A DNA stretch of 64,000 nucleotides from Anaerotruncus sp. MC2020 (GCA_000701945.1 JNKE01000018.1:62001-126000); one strand, 5' to 3'. Shown: positions 51,457-60,926, counted from the first letter of the stretch. The notes: a model not told the origin generated them from the letters alone. Numbers and translations are program-made.

Positions 51457-54288
51457 TTATTCTACTCCTGTCAGAACTGTTATAATTCTGATATAAGGAT
51501 TGTTTCTTATATCAAGTGTTTCTTTCACCCATTTTGTGAAGCTGTCGAATAGCTCATCTACTCTGCGTTCTGCTTCACTCTTGCGACGTTCATCGGTAAA
51601 CAGCGAGAGCTGATAATCCCTGTGCTTTTCTTCAAGCTCTGCCAGCTTATCTACTTCTGCATCGATCAGCGGATCAGTGGCTTCTTTATACTTACGGTAG
51701 CTCTCAGCAAGTTTTTCCTTTGCCTTAGCTACAACATCTTCAAGCTGTCCGCTTAATGCAGAAATCATTTCGTCGGTGACATTCTGCTCGTTAGCAAGAA
51801 GTTCAGAATTGATCTTTGTCTTGTTTACTACCGCATTTATATCAAGAAACTCGACAAATTTACCGTCAACATATCTTATGCCAAAGAGTTCATCAACAAG
51901 AGCTGCCGAGCGTTCATTCGGCATACTGCCTTCAACAATGAAAATGCTTTCATTTGACTGCATATAGTTCTTGACTCCGATCACAGGAGCTTCACCTCTG
52001 CCGACCAGCAAGCCGGTCTTATCGTTCAACCAGCCGATAACCGGGTGAATTGCCCATAGATACTGAGCATCGGGCCAGGCAGCATTGTCGATTGAATTCT
52101 GCATACTCTTACGCATTTCCTGCATTATGTAGGACTTATCATCGCTGAGCCTGAGAATTTCACCTGATGGCATAGCTTCTTCGGGTATAACAGCAGATAA
52201 TCTGCGGCGCATATCATCTGTAAGCATAACGTCTACACCGGATATTTCACTTAGCTGTCTCAGCGGGTGCTGTTCGTCCTTATTGATGTACGATAACGCC
52301 TTGATAAGATACTGCTTGTCTGTGAAAAGTGTTTCGTCCTCAACAGTATCGTTGACTGCTGAAACTGTTTCTTCCATAGATGCTTCATTAAGCAGGAAGT
52401 CCAGAGGATCAAACTCGCTTTCTTCGTCATGCAGAGAGTCTTCAAAGGCTGCGGCATCAGAACCGTTTTCAATAGTTTCGCTTATAACAAGCTCCTCGTC
52501 CTCAATGTTGAATTTGCCGAGCAGGAGTGTAGGATCACCAATATTCTTAAACGCCTGTTCTTCTTTCTCAACGAGAATGCGAATAATTCGCATATCGCCC
52601 TTGATACGTTCGTTTTTGCTTGAGATCAGCATATATCGAATATCAGGGCGTTTTTCCTGACCGTAACGGTCGATTCTTCCGTTTCTCTGCTGGAACACCA
52701 TGAGTGACCACGGAATATCAAAATGGATAAGACGGTGGCTGAGGTAATGAAGATTCAGACCTTCTGAGGCAACATCCGAAGCGACAAGTATTCTTACAGG
52801 AGCTTCTGTTCTGCCAAACTCCTCAACAACACGCTGCTGTTCCATATCAGTCATACCGCCTGAGATTTCCACAACTTGCTTGTCGCTCATGTGCAGATCT
52901 TCTCTTAGCTGCTTTGCAAGGAACTTCATTGTTTCAATACGTTCAGTGAATATGACGATACGGTCATCAACAGTTTTCGGATTCCAGTTGTATTCGCTGC
53001 TTCTGAGCAGTTCAAGCAACTTTGTATATCTTGAAAAATCATGGGGTTCTACCAATGCAAGAGCATCCCTGAGTTCTTCAAGCAAAGCAATGTCCTTGAT
53101 GTCACCGTCAGGATACTTGTGGCGGAGCTTTCTAAGTCGTTCCTCAACGCTTTTCAGGCAGGCTTTCGGGCTTGAAAACAGGGACTTTTCAAGGGAAGTC
53201 TTAAATAGCTGACCTGTTCCTTTGGGTTTGCTTGTGTCCATATCGAGCTGCATCTGTGCAAAAATATCAAATACAGCTTCTTCCTTCGGACTTGCTTCGC
53301 AGCTTACAAGATTTACGGTTCTTTCAAGATATTTACCGCCCATCTGATCCTTAACGTCTTTTTTGAATCTTCTGATGCACAAACCCTTGATTTCGTCCTT
53401 TGTGTATTCTTCAGGGTTGGCAATGGCAGTAGGATCAAGCATATTCATAAGAGAAGCGAAGCTCTTTGCTCGACCGTCATGTGGTGTAGCAGAAAGCATT
53501 ATCATCGTATCAGAACGGTCTTTCAGGATATTTGCTAGTCTTGAACGCTGAGAATCTCTGCTGCCACGTTCCGCAACACCTTGAGCTTCATCAATCACGA
53601 TAATGTCCCAATAAGCGTTTTCAAGGTGTGTGCGGTATTCTACATCTCTTTTGATTGTATCAATAGAGACAATAACCTTGTCATAGTAGAAGAACGGGTT
53701 ATAGTTAGATGGGAGCGAAGCCCTTATCTTCTGTATCTTATGAGAGTCAAGACGAACAAGAGGAATGGTGAAGCGATTCCACATTTCCTTCTGGAACTGT
53801 GTCATCATGCTTTTAGAGGTAACAACAAGTATTCTCTTACCCTTGCCACGAATAATAAGCTCAGACATAAGAATTCCAGCTTCAAGTGTTTTACCAAGAC
53901 CAACCGTATCAGCAACAAGTATTCTGCAGCGAGTACGGTTCAATGAAATCTTAGTCGGTTCAAGCTGAAACGGCATTAAGTCCATTGCAGCTCTATGACC
54001 GATATGGATATTCTTATCGGTCGGAGCTTTCTGCCGCCACTGGCTTTCAAGGTAAAGTAGAGACTTGGTGTATTTTGGCGAATCATCTATTATAAGTCTA
54101 ACCTTTGTAGGATCAACAGCTTCGATTTCTTCAAGATCAGTCAGGAAGATAGCTTCTTTATCCTTGACTAAAGGCGATATACCAATGCAATTCAAAGCCT
54201 GTTCGCCAATCTCGTTTGTATCTATTTTCTTTATCATCCATTCTTCATCACGAATGATAAGTCTCATTCCAGGAGCGTACTCTATCAT
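51457..54288 (-). CDS. SNF2-family helicase (DrmD-like)
   Basis: 943 residues. Motifs: LNRTRCRILVADTVGLGKTL (Walker A DTVGLGKT), RILVVTSKSMMTQFQKEMWN, DIIVIDEAQGVAERG (DEAQ box), IMLSATPHDGRAKSFASLMN, VASDVASEGLNLHYLSHRLI and FQQRNGRIDRYGQ. The C-terminal ~300 residues are helical and acidic, with a coiled coil near the end (LAELEEKHRDYQLSLFTD). SNF2 plus large methyltransferase is the DrmD/DrmMI signature. First gene of the operon, preceded by TTGTAT-N17-TATAAT. Likely ATP-driven translocation on invading DNA. Confidence 0.92.
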   Translation of the reverse strand: MIEYAPGMRLIIRDEEWMIKKIDTNEIGEQALNCIGISPLVKDKEAIFLTDLEEIEAVDPTKVRLIIDDSPKYTKSLLYLESQWRQKAPTDKNIHIGHRAAMDLMPFQLEPTKISLNRTRCRILVADTVGLGKTLEAGILMSELIIRGKGKRILVVTSKSMMTQFQKEMWNRFTIPLVRLDSHKIQKIRASLPSNYNPFFYYDKVIVSIDTIKRDVEYRTHLENAYWDIIVIDEAQGVAERGSRDSQRSRLANILKDRSDTMIMLSATPHDGRAKSFASLMNMLDPTAIANPEEYTKDEIKGLCIRRFKKDVKDQMGGKYLERTVNLVSCEASPKEEAVFDIFAQMQLDMDTSKPKGTGQLFKTSLEKSLFSSPKACLKSVEERLRKLRHKYPDGDIKDIALLEELRDALALVEPHDFSRYTKLLELLRSSEYNWNPKTVDDRIVIFTERIETMKFLAKQLREDLHMSDKQVVEISGGMTDMEQQRVVEEFGRTEAPVRILVASDVASEGLNLHYLSHRLIHFDIPWSLMVFQQRNGRIDRYGQEKRPDIRYMLISSKNERIKGDMRIIRILVEKEEQAFKNIGDPTLLLGKFNIEDEELVISETIENGSDAAAFEDSLHDEESEFDPLDFLLNEASMEETVSAVNDTVEDETLFTDKQYLIKALSYINKDEQHPLRQLSEISGVDVMLTDDMRRRLSAVIPEEAMPSGEILRLSDDKSYIMQEMRKSMQNSIDNAAWPDAQYLWAIHPVIGWLNDKTGLLVGRGEAPVIGVKNYMQSNESIFIVEGSMPNERSAALVDELFGIRYVDGKFVEFLDINAVVNKTKINSELLANEQNVTDEMISALSGQLEDVVAKAKEKLAESYRKYKEATDPLIDAEVDKLAELEEKHRDYQLSLFTDERRKSEAERRVDELFDSFTKWVKETLDIRNNPYIRIITVLTGVE

Positions 54289-54352
54289 AGTCTTGCCCTC
54301 ACTTATTATTTTGATTTATAAGTATTACAATAATGTGAATATACATAATACA

Positions 54353-54381
54353 ATTATAGCACAATTCGACAAAAAATACAA
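54353..54381 (-). promoter_or_regulatory. probable promoter of the defence operon
   Basis: TATAAT (54358-54353) with TTGTAT 17 bases upstream (54381-54376); a TTGACT sits five bases further. The -35 is imperfect, so basal expression may be low. Confidence 0.6.
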
Positions 54382-54400
54382 GTCAAAACTTAGATTTTAA

Positions 54401-54535
54401 TTGACCATTTTTATAAAATATGCTATAATATTAAGAGAAAAGTAGCCAATCTTACCATAACAGAGAACAAATGTATAATTTCTGATTAAGACAAAAAGAA
54501 CTTTGACCCCACTGGAGTCAAAGTTGATTAGAGGC
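54401..54535 (+). ncRNA. possible small RNA with own promoter
   Basis: A strong plus-strand promoter, TTGACC-N17-TATAAT (54401-54429), fires into sequence with no ORF. About 70 bases on lies a hairpin AACTTTGAC / GTCAAAGTT (54500-54526, loop CCCACTGGA). The T-run after it is poor. It may be a short RNA or a long leader toward the AraC gene 370 bases away. Confidence 0.4.
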
Positions 54536-54712
54536 TTTATTAGAATAACAAAAATTCATTCTTGAATAAGCATGAAACGTTCCGCTTTTTAATCATTTAT
54601 ATTTTTAGGGGGCAGTTCTGATGACGATTTTTTTCAAATTGATACTTATAACATAGGTGCTCTTTTTCAACACCTATGAAGAAAATATCTTACTATTGAG
54701 GACGCTCCTCCG
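54536..54712 (+). other. leader region before araC-type gene
   Basis: No ORF. One 8-bp hairpin CATAGGTG / CACCTATG (54652-54678) is visible, otherwise AT-rich sequence. Confidence 0.4.
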
Positions 54713-54746
54713 GTCTTGACATCTATTTCAACTCAGATGTCAAGAC
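54713..54746 (+). promoter_or_regulatory. 12-bp perfect inverted repeat, probable AraC operator
   Basis: GTCTTGACATCT, ten bases, AGATGTCAAGAC. A TACAAT element (54765-54770) lies 18 bases downstream without a good -35. The repeat sits where an activator or autoregulator would bind, 57 bases before the araC-type ATG. Confidence 0.65.
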
Positions 54747-54802
54747 TAATATGATAATTTTTGATACAATATAGACATCAAATAAAGGAGGTACTCAGTA
54801 CT

Positions 54803-55468
54803 ATGAAAGATAACATTCTTGAAAACGCCTTATCTATCATTGATAAGAATATTCGCCTTGATCATAAGGAAATAACAAGGAAAATTTACGCAGAAACAAA
54901 CTATTGTGATCAGGATTACAACAAATTTCTTGCGGTGATTTCTTCAGGTGATCTTACTTTAAAGGATTATATCCGAAAAAGAAGACTGTATTTAGCTGCT
55001 GATGAGCTGATCAATAACCCTGATAAGTCAATAGTCGATATCTCGTCAGAATTCGGTTATTCCGAGCAAACAGCATTTACAAGAGCCATAAAAAGAGAAT
55101 TTAACAAAACACCAACAGAAATCCGCAAGAGCCAAAAGCCCGTTCCCGATGTCAGAAAAATACTGGAGAATCATCTTGCCAATAAGAGCAGACTTGATTC
55201 TCTTCTTGATAGATTTGAATCTGATAATCTAAGTAATACCGACTGGGACTACTTCGAGACATTTATACACGCAACAGATGAATATGGGTTTGATACTTCA
55301 ACCTGTTGCCTGATATCTGAACTATCAGAGAGACTATCAGTTCCATTTGCTCATCTTTTAGAACGTTGTTTCGATATGATGATCGATTACAATCAGTATT
55401 CTGAAGAGTACATGACTGAAAAACTTGATTTTATGGAAGAAGCAGGTATTGAAAGCGACCGCTTCTGA
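54803..55468 (+). CDS. AraC-type helix-turn-helix regulator
   Basis: About 221 residues. The ATG at 54803 follows AAAGGAGG; an earlier TTG is in frame but less likely. Two helix-turn-helix motifs: LKDYIRKRRLYLAADELINN, DKSIVDISSEFGYSEQTAFT, RAIKREFNKTPTEIRKSQ. Unusually, the DNA-binding domain is in the first half and the C-terminal ~100 residues (LSNTDWDYFETFIHATDEYG) have no known ligand domain. A perfect inverted repeat precedes it. It sits beside the defence operon and converges with the relaxase remnant, whose gene it cuts off. Confidence 0.86.
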   Translation: MKDNILENALSIIDKNIRLDHKEITRKIYAETNYCDQDYNKFLAVISSGDLTLKDYIRKRRLYLAADELINNPDKSIVDISSEFGYSEQTAFTRAIKREFNKTPTEIRKSQKPVPDVRKILENHLANKSRLDSLLDRFESDNLSNTDWDYFETFIHATDEYGFDTSTCCLISELSERLSVPFAHLLERCFDMMIDYNQYSEEYMTEKLDFMEEAGIESDRF

Positions 55469-55469
55469 T

Positions 55470-56902
55470 AAATTCTTTCTTTCATCTGTAAGATACAGCT
55501 TTGCAAGGATGTACACAGCATACTCGTTGTCCACCGAGGCTTGTCTCAGATATTTCTCGGCTTTATTAAAATCCCTGTATACTATATCACCCTTGAGATA
55601 AATCTGTCCGAGTTTGTATGCTGACAGATCATCGCCATTGTCAGCAAGCTCTGTTAGTATCTTTATACCTTTTGATATATCTTGTTTTTCATCAGAGCTA
55701 ACAATGTATTTTCGTGCTTGTATTCGTTTGAGGGCTCTTTCTCTTGAAACAGTATCTGATGTGTTATTGTTTACTAATTGAGGTATTGTTTCTTCAGCTT
55801 GAACTTCAACATCGTCCTTAATATCTATGAACTCAGGGACCGCTGATACCGCCTGAGCATTATTCATTTTAATGACGGTTCTGATAATCATATTCCTAAC
55901 AGACCTGAACTCTTTGTTATCAATAAGAGCTGGAAAGTTTTTATCCTTTTGTGTGTACATTCTATACTTGGCTTTTTCGAAATCACACCACTTACCGTAT
56001 AGTTCCTGTATCTTTGTGTCCTGAGCCAGCAGTGAAAATACCTCATCTACAGTCTCCTTGACATCATTAGGAAGATAACCGTAAACTTTCTTTCCCTTCG
56101 TAGTCTGGAGTTGTTCATACAGTTTCTGTATCGACATAACAAGTCTTTCATCAATTTCACCGCTACCGAGCTGGGCAACTATCTCTTTCATATTGTTCTC
56201 CGACAGTGATTTCAACTCATTTCGACTGAGCGTTTGTGCCTGATATATGCTTTGCAAGTCATCATGAAAAATATCATTTGCAAATACAGATCGTATTTTA
56301 TCTATACCATCTTTTGTAAGGTACCCCTGCCGAGGATCCTGTGAATACACTATGAGATGTATATGAGGATGATGTGTTGTATCGTGAAACGCTGCGTACC
56401 ATTTTAGATTAGCTGTTTCTATTTTTTGTGCGTTAGCTATATCCTGAATATGGCGCATTACTAAGTCTCGCCACATATCTGAGTTTGTATATCCAAGACG
56501 TATCGCATCTTCACGGCGCAGTGAGATTACGTGAGTCCAAATATATCCAGGATGTTCTGCAACTTCGTTAGCAACGGCATTGAGATCAATAGGTTCATCA
56601 CTATCATTGAACAAGCCATGTTCACCACGTCTTTCCGCTCCTGGGCGCATTGCCATGTAGCCAACAAAGTTTTTACGATTACCGATAACATCAGCATGAC
56701 GTTCTATGATAGTTGATATGAGTTCCGATGCATTTTCAACTGTAGGCTTTGCAATATAGTCTGCATATTCAAGGTACTGTTTAGCCATAGGGAACTCTTT
56801 TATCAATTCAGATATTAACTGCTCCTGCTTCTCAGTTGTAACTGCTTTTATCTGTGGTCGCTTTTCAACAGATTCTCGAGTTGCAATGTATTTTGCCCTC
56901 AC
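55470..56902 (-). pseudogene. MobP-type relaxase truncated at both ends
   Basis: The readable part begins KYIATRESVEKRPQIKAVTT, without the N-terminal region that normally precedes such a segment. It includes YIWTHVISLRREDAIRLGYT and AFHDTTHHPHIHLIVYS with the relaxase three-His cluster. A SEL1-like repeat region ends it (GIKILTELADNGDDLSAYKL; KAEKYLRQASVDNEYAVYIL). Past about 55,470 the frame turns into the reverse complement of the AraC gene, so the true C-terminus is missing. At the 5' side an in-frame TAA lies directly before the GTG at 56902. A mobilisation gene of a lost integrative element. Confidence 0.82.
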
Positions 56903-57029
56903 TTAGTATCTCTTGTAAAGCAATTACATCAAACTCTTCACTTACAATTATCTCTGCAATTTTTTGAAAATCCTTTCTAGAGGAGTAGCTCCAGTTTCTC
57001 ATATTTAGTGATCCAATCTTGATTATCAT
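56865..57029 (-). pseudogene. 5' stub of an endonuclease/exonuclease/phosphatase-family gene
   Basis: The ATG at 57029 follows AGGAGG and a consensus promoter. The encoded start, MIIKIGSLNMRNWSYSSRKD followed by FQKIAEIIVSEEFDVIALQE, is the N-terminal strand and D-x-x-x-L-Q-E metal motif of the EEP (DNase I-like) family. Family similarity ends at about ILSEGK (56,893), where relaxase sequence starts in a different frame, and the frame closes at 56865. 54 residues remain, so no activity is expected. Confidence 0.75.
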
Positions 57030-57110
57030 GCTGCAAACCTCCTGTACAATTGAAAAGTAACGATTATTAGCTATGAATACGCAGTTTAGATACTATGATT
57101 TTATAGTTTA

Positions 57111-57139
57111 ATTATATCATAAAAGTGTCCAGCCGTCAA
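57111..57139 (-). promoter_or_regulatory. promoter of the truncated EEP gene
   Basis: TTGACG (57139-57134), 17-base spacer, TATAAT (57116-57111). Confidence 0.78.
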
Positions 57140-57637
57140 TAACTTCATCATTTTTTTGGTGCTTTTTGTTACATATTTTAGTGATAATATACAATCAGGA
57201 GAATTTGCAAGTATAATACATTTTATTATGTGATAGATAATAACGAAGACCTCATCTATGGATCTATATCATATATGAGGATCTTACGTTTAAACAATAA
57301 TCAAATAATACTATAAGGAAGTATAAACCTAAAGTCTGAGTGAGGAAGAAATATCCATTTCTCAGCATCGCATCGTTTGGTGTTGTGATTGAAAGCCTTA
57401 TGTGTTAGCTTACAGTTCATGTAGAATTTGACCATTTTTTCTCATGACATAATTATTCCATAGACAGCAGGCGTGATCTGCTTTCTATGTATCTGCCACA
57501 GGAGGCTCAAAAATCGTTCACAGCGGCTGTAGTTGCTCTCGGTGGTGTAGTTTCCCGAACTGCAACCAATGCCGTCAAAAACGGCTCACAAATCGCTGAT
57601 AGTATTTCTATCACTTGGTTTTCTGGGAAACAAAAAA
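57140..57637. other. non-coding island-edge region
   Basis: No convincing gene. It contains a hairpin around CCTCAT...ATGAGG (57,251-57,281) and a GC-richer stretch (57,470-57,600) with a short open frame of protein-like composition (LPQEAQKSFTAAVVALGG) that could be a gene remnant; I cannot identify it. Confidence 0.4.
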
Positions 57638-57689
57638 GGACTCGATTCCAGTGTTTTCACATTTCGTGAAAACCACTAAAACCGAGTCC
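57638..57689. repeat. nested inverted repeat near island edge
   Basis: Outer arms GGACTCG / CGAGTCC enclose inner arms GTTTTCAC / GTGAAAAC around loop ATTTC. It resembles a recombination or structured-RNA site; no coding sequence spans it convincingly. Confidence 0.5.
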
Positions 57690-57775
57690 GAAACTTTGTG
57701 TACTATTTTTTGCCGAAAAAATCGAGATTTGCCTGTATTTCGACCTATATTCACTCCAAAATTTTTCCTTGTGAG

Positions 57776-57790
57776 GGTTCAAATCCAGCC
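57776..57790 (+). repeat. 15-base match to tRNA-fMet T-arm, inverted
   Basis: GGTTCAAATCCAGCC occurs here on the plus strand and in the tRNA-fMet T-arm on the minus strand (57924-57938). It may be a fragment of a tRNA 3' end left by integration. Confidence 0.45.
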
Positions 57791-57855
57791 AGAGGCCTAA
57801 AATACCCCAATGTCATCCCTCATTTTTTCAAGAATTTTTTCGGAATTTGGATAGC

Positions 57856-57882
57856 AAAAAAGCCCGATATTTCGGGCTTTTT
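57856..57882. terminator. terminator after tRNA-fMet
   Basis: AAAAGCCCGA / TCGGGCTTTT stem with A-run and T-run on the two sides; it acts on the minus strand downstream of the tRNA and could work both ways. Confidence 0.85.
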
Positions 57883-57913
57883 CCTGCATGTCATACTTTT
57901 AGTCATGCTAATA

Positions 57914-57990
<77 letters not shown>

Positions 57991-58016
57991 ATATAATTGT
58001 CTCATACGACTATATT

Positions 58017-58045
58017 ATTATACCACGGGAAAAGCGCTCTGTCAA
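58017..58045 (-). promoter_or_regulatory. tRNA-fMet promoter
   Basis: Perfect TTGACA (58045-58040), 17-base spacer, TATAAT (58022-58017). Confidence 0.88.
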
Positions 58046-58140
58046 CAGCTGCACAAATATTTTTTTGTTTTAACAATAAATCTTGCCTTTTATGTACAGC
58101 ATAGATGTTATAAGCGGCTGTAATGCTCGACTATATGCGT

Positions 58141-59796
58141 TTATTTGCGGAACTCCGAATCCATGAAGCCAACTCTGCTTTTCAGCCACTTGAGCAGGAA
58201 ATCCGCTGCCTCAGCTTCGTTTTTGCATTTGCGCGCGGGAGCCGAGAGCTCATTCGCGAAATCGCCGTTATTACGGATGTTGTCCCACTTTTGGTAGTTC
58301 TTCTCGAAGTCGCTCTGAAGCTGAGTTTTATCGTTTTCGATGAGGGCGTATGCGCGCTCGAAAACGCCGCTGTCACTTGTTCTTATCCACGTTTTGCTGA
58401 CCGTATCGCGGTACCAGTCGCAGTGTGCGAGCACTACCAGCCAGGGATTGAGCGAGTCATACTCACCGCCGCCGCTTTTTCCGCCGTTGACATCTGGGAC
58501 GATATTCGACGCGTAATAGCCTGTTCCGTCGATACAGCGGTCCTTGTTGCCCATTGCGGAGTCGAAGTCCCATGGAGCCTCGAAGGTCAGCTTTCTATTG
58601 CCGTCGGGACCGAAATCCACGTCCATATAGAAGCTCGACCAGTATATATCGGCGTCGCAGGTCAGCTCGCTGATTATGTACATATCCGCAAGGGACTGTA
58701 TATCAACGACGTTCTCTACTGCCTGCTGAGGCGAGAGAGCGGTTGTTTCTGAAATGTCGGTATAGCTGTCATTGAAGGCGAACGCCTTGTCGTTGTAGGC
58801 AGCCTCATACATTATCGTGTAGACGTTATTGACATAGTTTTCGATGAAATCGTGCTGCTCCTTCGAGTATATATCGCTTTTGATAGTTATGCCGACGGGC
58901 TTAACGCGGTCAGCCTTATTCTTCGGCAGAGCCCGTGCATAGACCTTATCATCGCTGCCGTTATATGCGAGCAGGGGAGCGTTGTCCGCGAGGGTTAGGG
59001 GGAAGCCGTGAAGCTCGTCCTCGTTTCCGAAGTTGCCGTCGAACTCGAGGAGATAGCCGATATCCGTGCCTGTATAGCCTGATTCGGGCTTAGTCACGTC
59101 TACCCTGTGCGGACCGACCTGCTGCATATCCGCGAGCAGGTACATCCCGTAGTAATCGCCGTTTATCTCGACGTGTACGAATTGGCAGTCAGCCGCATAG
59201 TAGCCGTCCGCGCCGAGTATCTCACGCGACAGGTACAGAGCGGTTTTGTTGCGCAGCATGGACGCATCCTTGTACTCCGCGAGCAGCACCCAGTTCTTCT
59301 GCTTTGCGCTGCCATTCAGACCGAGCATTTCCTGTTTTTCGGCGAATTTTATTCTCAGCGGCTTTTTATCGTACACCGTTGTCCAGTTGCCGCGCACCTT
59401 GACCTGCGCGTCGCACGGAGCGAGGAGCGATGTGCCGTCCGCACCTGAAATGCTGACGGTACAGTCCTCGTAGTATGGCGCGGGAGGCATAACGTAATTG
59501 GGTGTCCATGAAGCTATAGCCTGCGAAACATGGCGGGCGACGGGTTCTGTCACGAACTTGACGGCATTCGGGTCCGAGCTCTTTGTCTGTATCGAGATAA
59601 CAGGCAGCGCAGCGGGGATATCGGCTTCGGAAGTCGCTTCTGTCGGAGCTTGTGTTGAGGCTTCCGTAGTATTTGCTGTCGTTGTATCTGATTGAACGTA
59701 GGTCGCGGGCTCTGATGAAGAGGGGGGATTCTCCGAGCAGCCGACGAGAAGCATTGCTGTAAGTGAAAGCGCAAGAATGCGCGGGATTTTTTTCAT
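58141..59796 (-). CDS. CotH-kinase-family lipoprotein
   Basis: About 551 residues from the ATG at 59796 (GGAGTTGG ribosome site). Lipobox signal IPRILALSLTAMLLVGCSEN, a Thr/Ala-rich linker, then the CotH core: KVRGNWTTVYDKKPLRIKFA, NWVLLAEYKDASMLRNKTAL, YYGMYLLADMQQVGPHRVDV, and EAPWDFDSAMGNKDRC as the DFD-type catalytic segment. CotH proteins are secreted protein kinases in Bacillus spores; extracellular forms are common in Ruminococcus and often accompany cellulosomal proteins. Here it is anchored by lipid and has no dockerin. Own promoter; monocistronic. Confidence 0.93.
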   Translation of the reverse strand: MKKIPRILALSLTAMLLVGCSENPPSSSEPATYVQSDTTTANTTEASTQAPTEATSEADIPAALPVISIQTKSSDPNAVKFVTEPVARHVSQAIASWTPNYVMPPAPYYEDCTVSISGADGTSLLAPCDAQVKVRGNWTTVYDKKPLRIKFAEKQEMLGLNGSAKQKNWVLLAEYKDASMLRNKTALYLSREILGADGYYAADCQFVHVEINGDYYGMYLLADMQQVGPHRVDVTKPESGYTGTDIGYLLEFDGNFGNEDELHGFPLTLADNAPLLAYNGSDDKVYARALPKNKADRVKPVGITIKSDIYSKEQHDFIENYVNNVYTIMYEAAYNDKAFAFNDSYTDISETTALSPQQAVENVVDIQSLADMYIISELTCDADIYWSSFYMDVDFGPDGNRKLTFEAPWDFDSAMGNKDRCIDGTGYYASNIVPDVNGGKSGGGEYDSLNPWLVVLAHCDWYRDTVSKTWIRTSDSGVFERAYALIENDKTQLQSDFEKNYQKWDNIRNNGDFANELSAPARKCKNEAEAADFLLKWLKSRVGFMDSEFRK

Positions 59797-59826
59797 ATTT
59801 CCAACTCCTGTAAGCATTATAATAGA

Positions 59827-59855
59827 ATGATACCATAAAAGCACTGAAATAGCAA
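59827..59855 (-). promoter_or_regulatory. promoter of the CotH-family gene
   Basis: TTGCTA (59855-59850), 17-base spacer, TATCAT (59832-59827). Confidence 0.65.
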
Positions 59856-59871
59856 CTGTTTTTTACAAACA

Positions 59872-59902
59872 GAAAAACGGCACTCATAAGAATGCCGTTT
59901 TT
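59872..59902 (-). terminator. terminator after the PAP2 gene
   Basis: Stem AAACGGCA / TGCCGTTT followed by T-run on the minus strand, 5 bases past the PAP2 stop. Confidence 0.8.
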
Positions 59903-59907
59903 TAGCG

Positions 59908-60846
59908 TCAAGCGTGCTGGACTTCCTTCTGCTCCGTGCTGCTTTTGAGCGATATCCGCCACTGTATCATACTATGTATGAGCGCGAACAAAGTGCCTAT
60001 CATCGCTCCTGCGGAGACATCGCTGAGGTAGTGCGCTCCGAGAAGCATTCTTGTGAACATGATGACTGCTCCGAATGCGAAGCCGACCGAGCAGAGCACA
60101 AGCGCCTTTCCTTTCAGCTTGGGGAAGAACCACGGCAGAGATTGCAGCGCATACACCATAGATATGCTCAGGATGCTGTGTCCGCTGGGGAATGAGCGGA
60201 ATTCTCCCTTGTCTATGCCGAAGCTCTCGGCAAGAGCGGCTGCTCCCGAGAACGGCTTATACCACGGTACGAAGCCGACTCCCTCGAAGCCGAGCACGAC
60301 TGTGCGGTAGCGCGGGCGGTGGAAGATGTTCTTTATCATCTCCATGGTAAAAAATGCGGCGAGCATGATTATTACCAGTCCGACTATCCTTTTTGCAAGG
60401 AGGCTGTCATCTGTCCTGCGCGCCAGTCTGTACCCGAGGAAGAACAGGGGATAGGCGACAGTGAGGCTGACTAATGATATAGCAAGCGGGTTCCTCTGCA
60501 AAGTTGGAAATATCGCGCCGAAGCAGTCCACATCGAGTATAGCGGCGCTCCCGATGAAGCCTACGACTGCTGCTGTGAGGATACAGACAGCGCACTCTGT
60601 CGTTTTTGCAGGCTTGCCCGCGTCCGAATGGAGTGCTCTCTCGAACAAAGCTCCGAACAGGAAAACGAGAACCTCAAAGAACGGGAAGATGCCTATGGAC
60701 GTGACCAGCTTAACAGGAAGGTCATCGGGGGAATAGAGCGTCTCGGCAATAGTCTTGTCATTGAATGTGCCTATGAGGAAGAGCGCCCCGAAAAGCAGCA
60801 TTACGGACGCGCTGAATACATTCTGGGTCAAATAGTTTTTCTTCAT
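59908..60846 (-). CDS. PAP2-superfamily membrane phosphatase
   Basis: 312 residues from the ATG at 60846 (preceded by GGAG); open sequence further upstream is not coding-like. About six or seven membrane helices. All three PAP2 motifs are seen: KNIFHRPRYR (K..RP), RSFPSGHSILS (PSGH) and FTRMLLGAHYLSDVSAG (R-x5-H-x3-D). The enzyme dephosphorylates lipid phosphates such as undecaprenyl pyrophosphate or phosphatidate at the outer membrane face. Divergent from the esterase gene. Confidence 0.93.
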   Translation of the reverse strand: MKKNYLTQNVFSASVMLLFGALFLIGTFNDKTIAETLYSPDDLPVKLVTSIGIFPFFEVLVFLFGALFERALHSDAGKPAKTTECAVCILTAAVVGFIGSAAILDVDCFGAIFPTLQRNPLAISLVSLTVAYPLFFLGYRLARRTDDSLLAKRIVGLVIIMLAAFFTMEMIKNIFHRPRYRTVVLGFEGVGFVPWYKPFSGAAALAESFGIDKGEFRSFPSGHSILSISMVYALQSLPWFFPKLKGKALVLCSVGFAFGAVIMFTRMLLGAHYLSDVSAGAMIGTLFALIHSMIQWRISLKSSTEQKEVQHA

Positions 60847-60897
60847 TTTTCTCCGAACCTTTTTTATCTTTGTACACAGAGGTGCAGTACAACTTAT

Positions 60898-60926
60898 ATG
60901 ATAGCACATTTTTGCTCTTTTGTCCA
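60898..60926 (-). promoter_or_regulatory. promoter of the PAP2 gene
   Basis: TGGACA (60926-60921), 17-base spacer, TATCAT (60903-60898). Confidence 0.65.

Noticed and set aside
54300-54800. Hairpin-rich gap considered as a CRISPR array or retron ncRNA
   Set aside because: The hairpins are unrelated to each other, there are no regularly spaced direct repeats and no reverse transcriptase or cas gene is nearby.
57487-57800. Short plus-strand frames near the tRNA considered as integrase fragments
   Set aside because: No recombinase motif (R..HxxR..Y or Ser-type) could be read in any frame.
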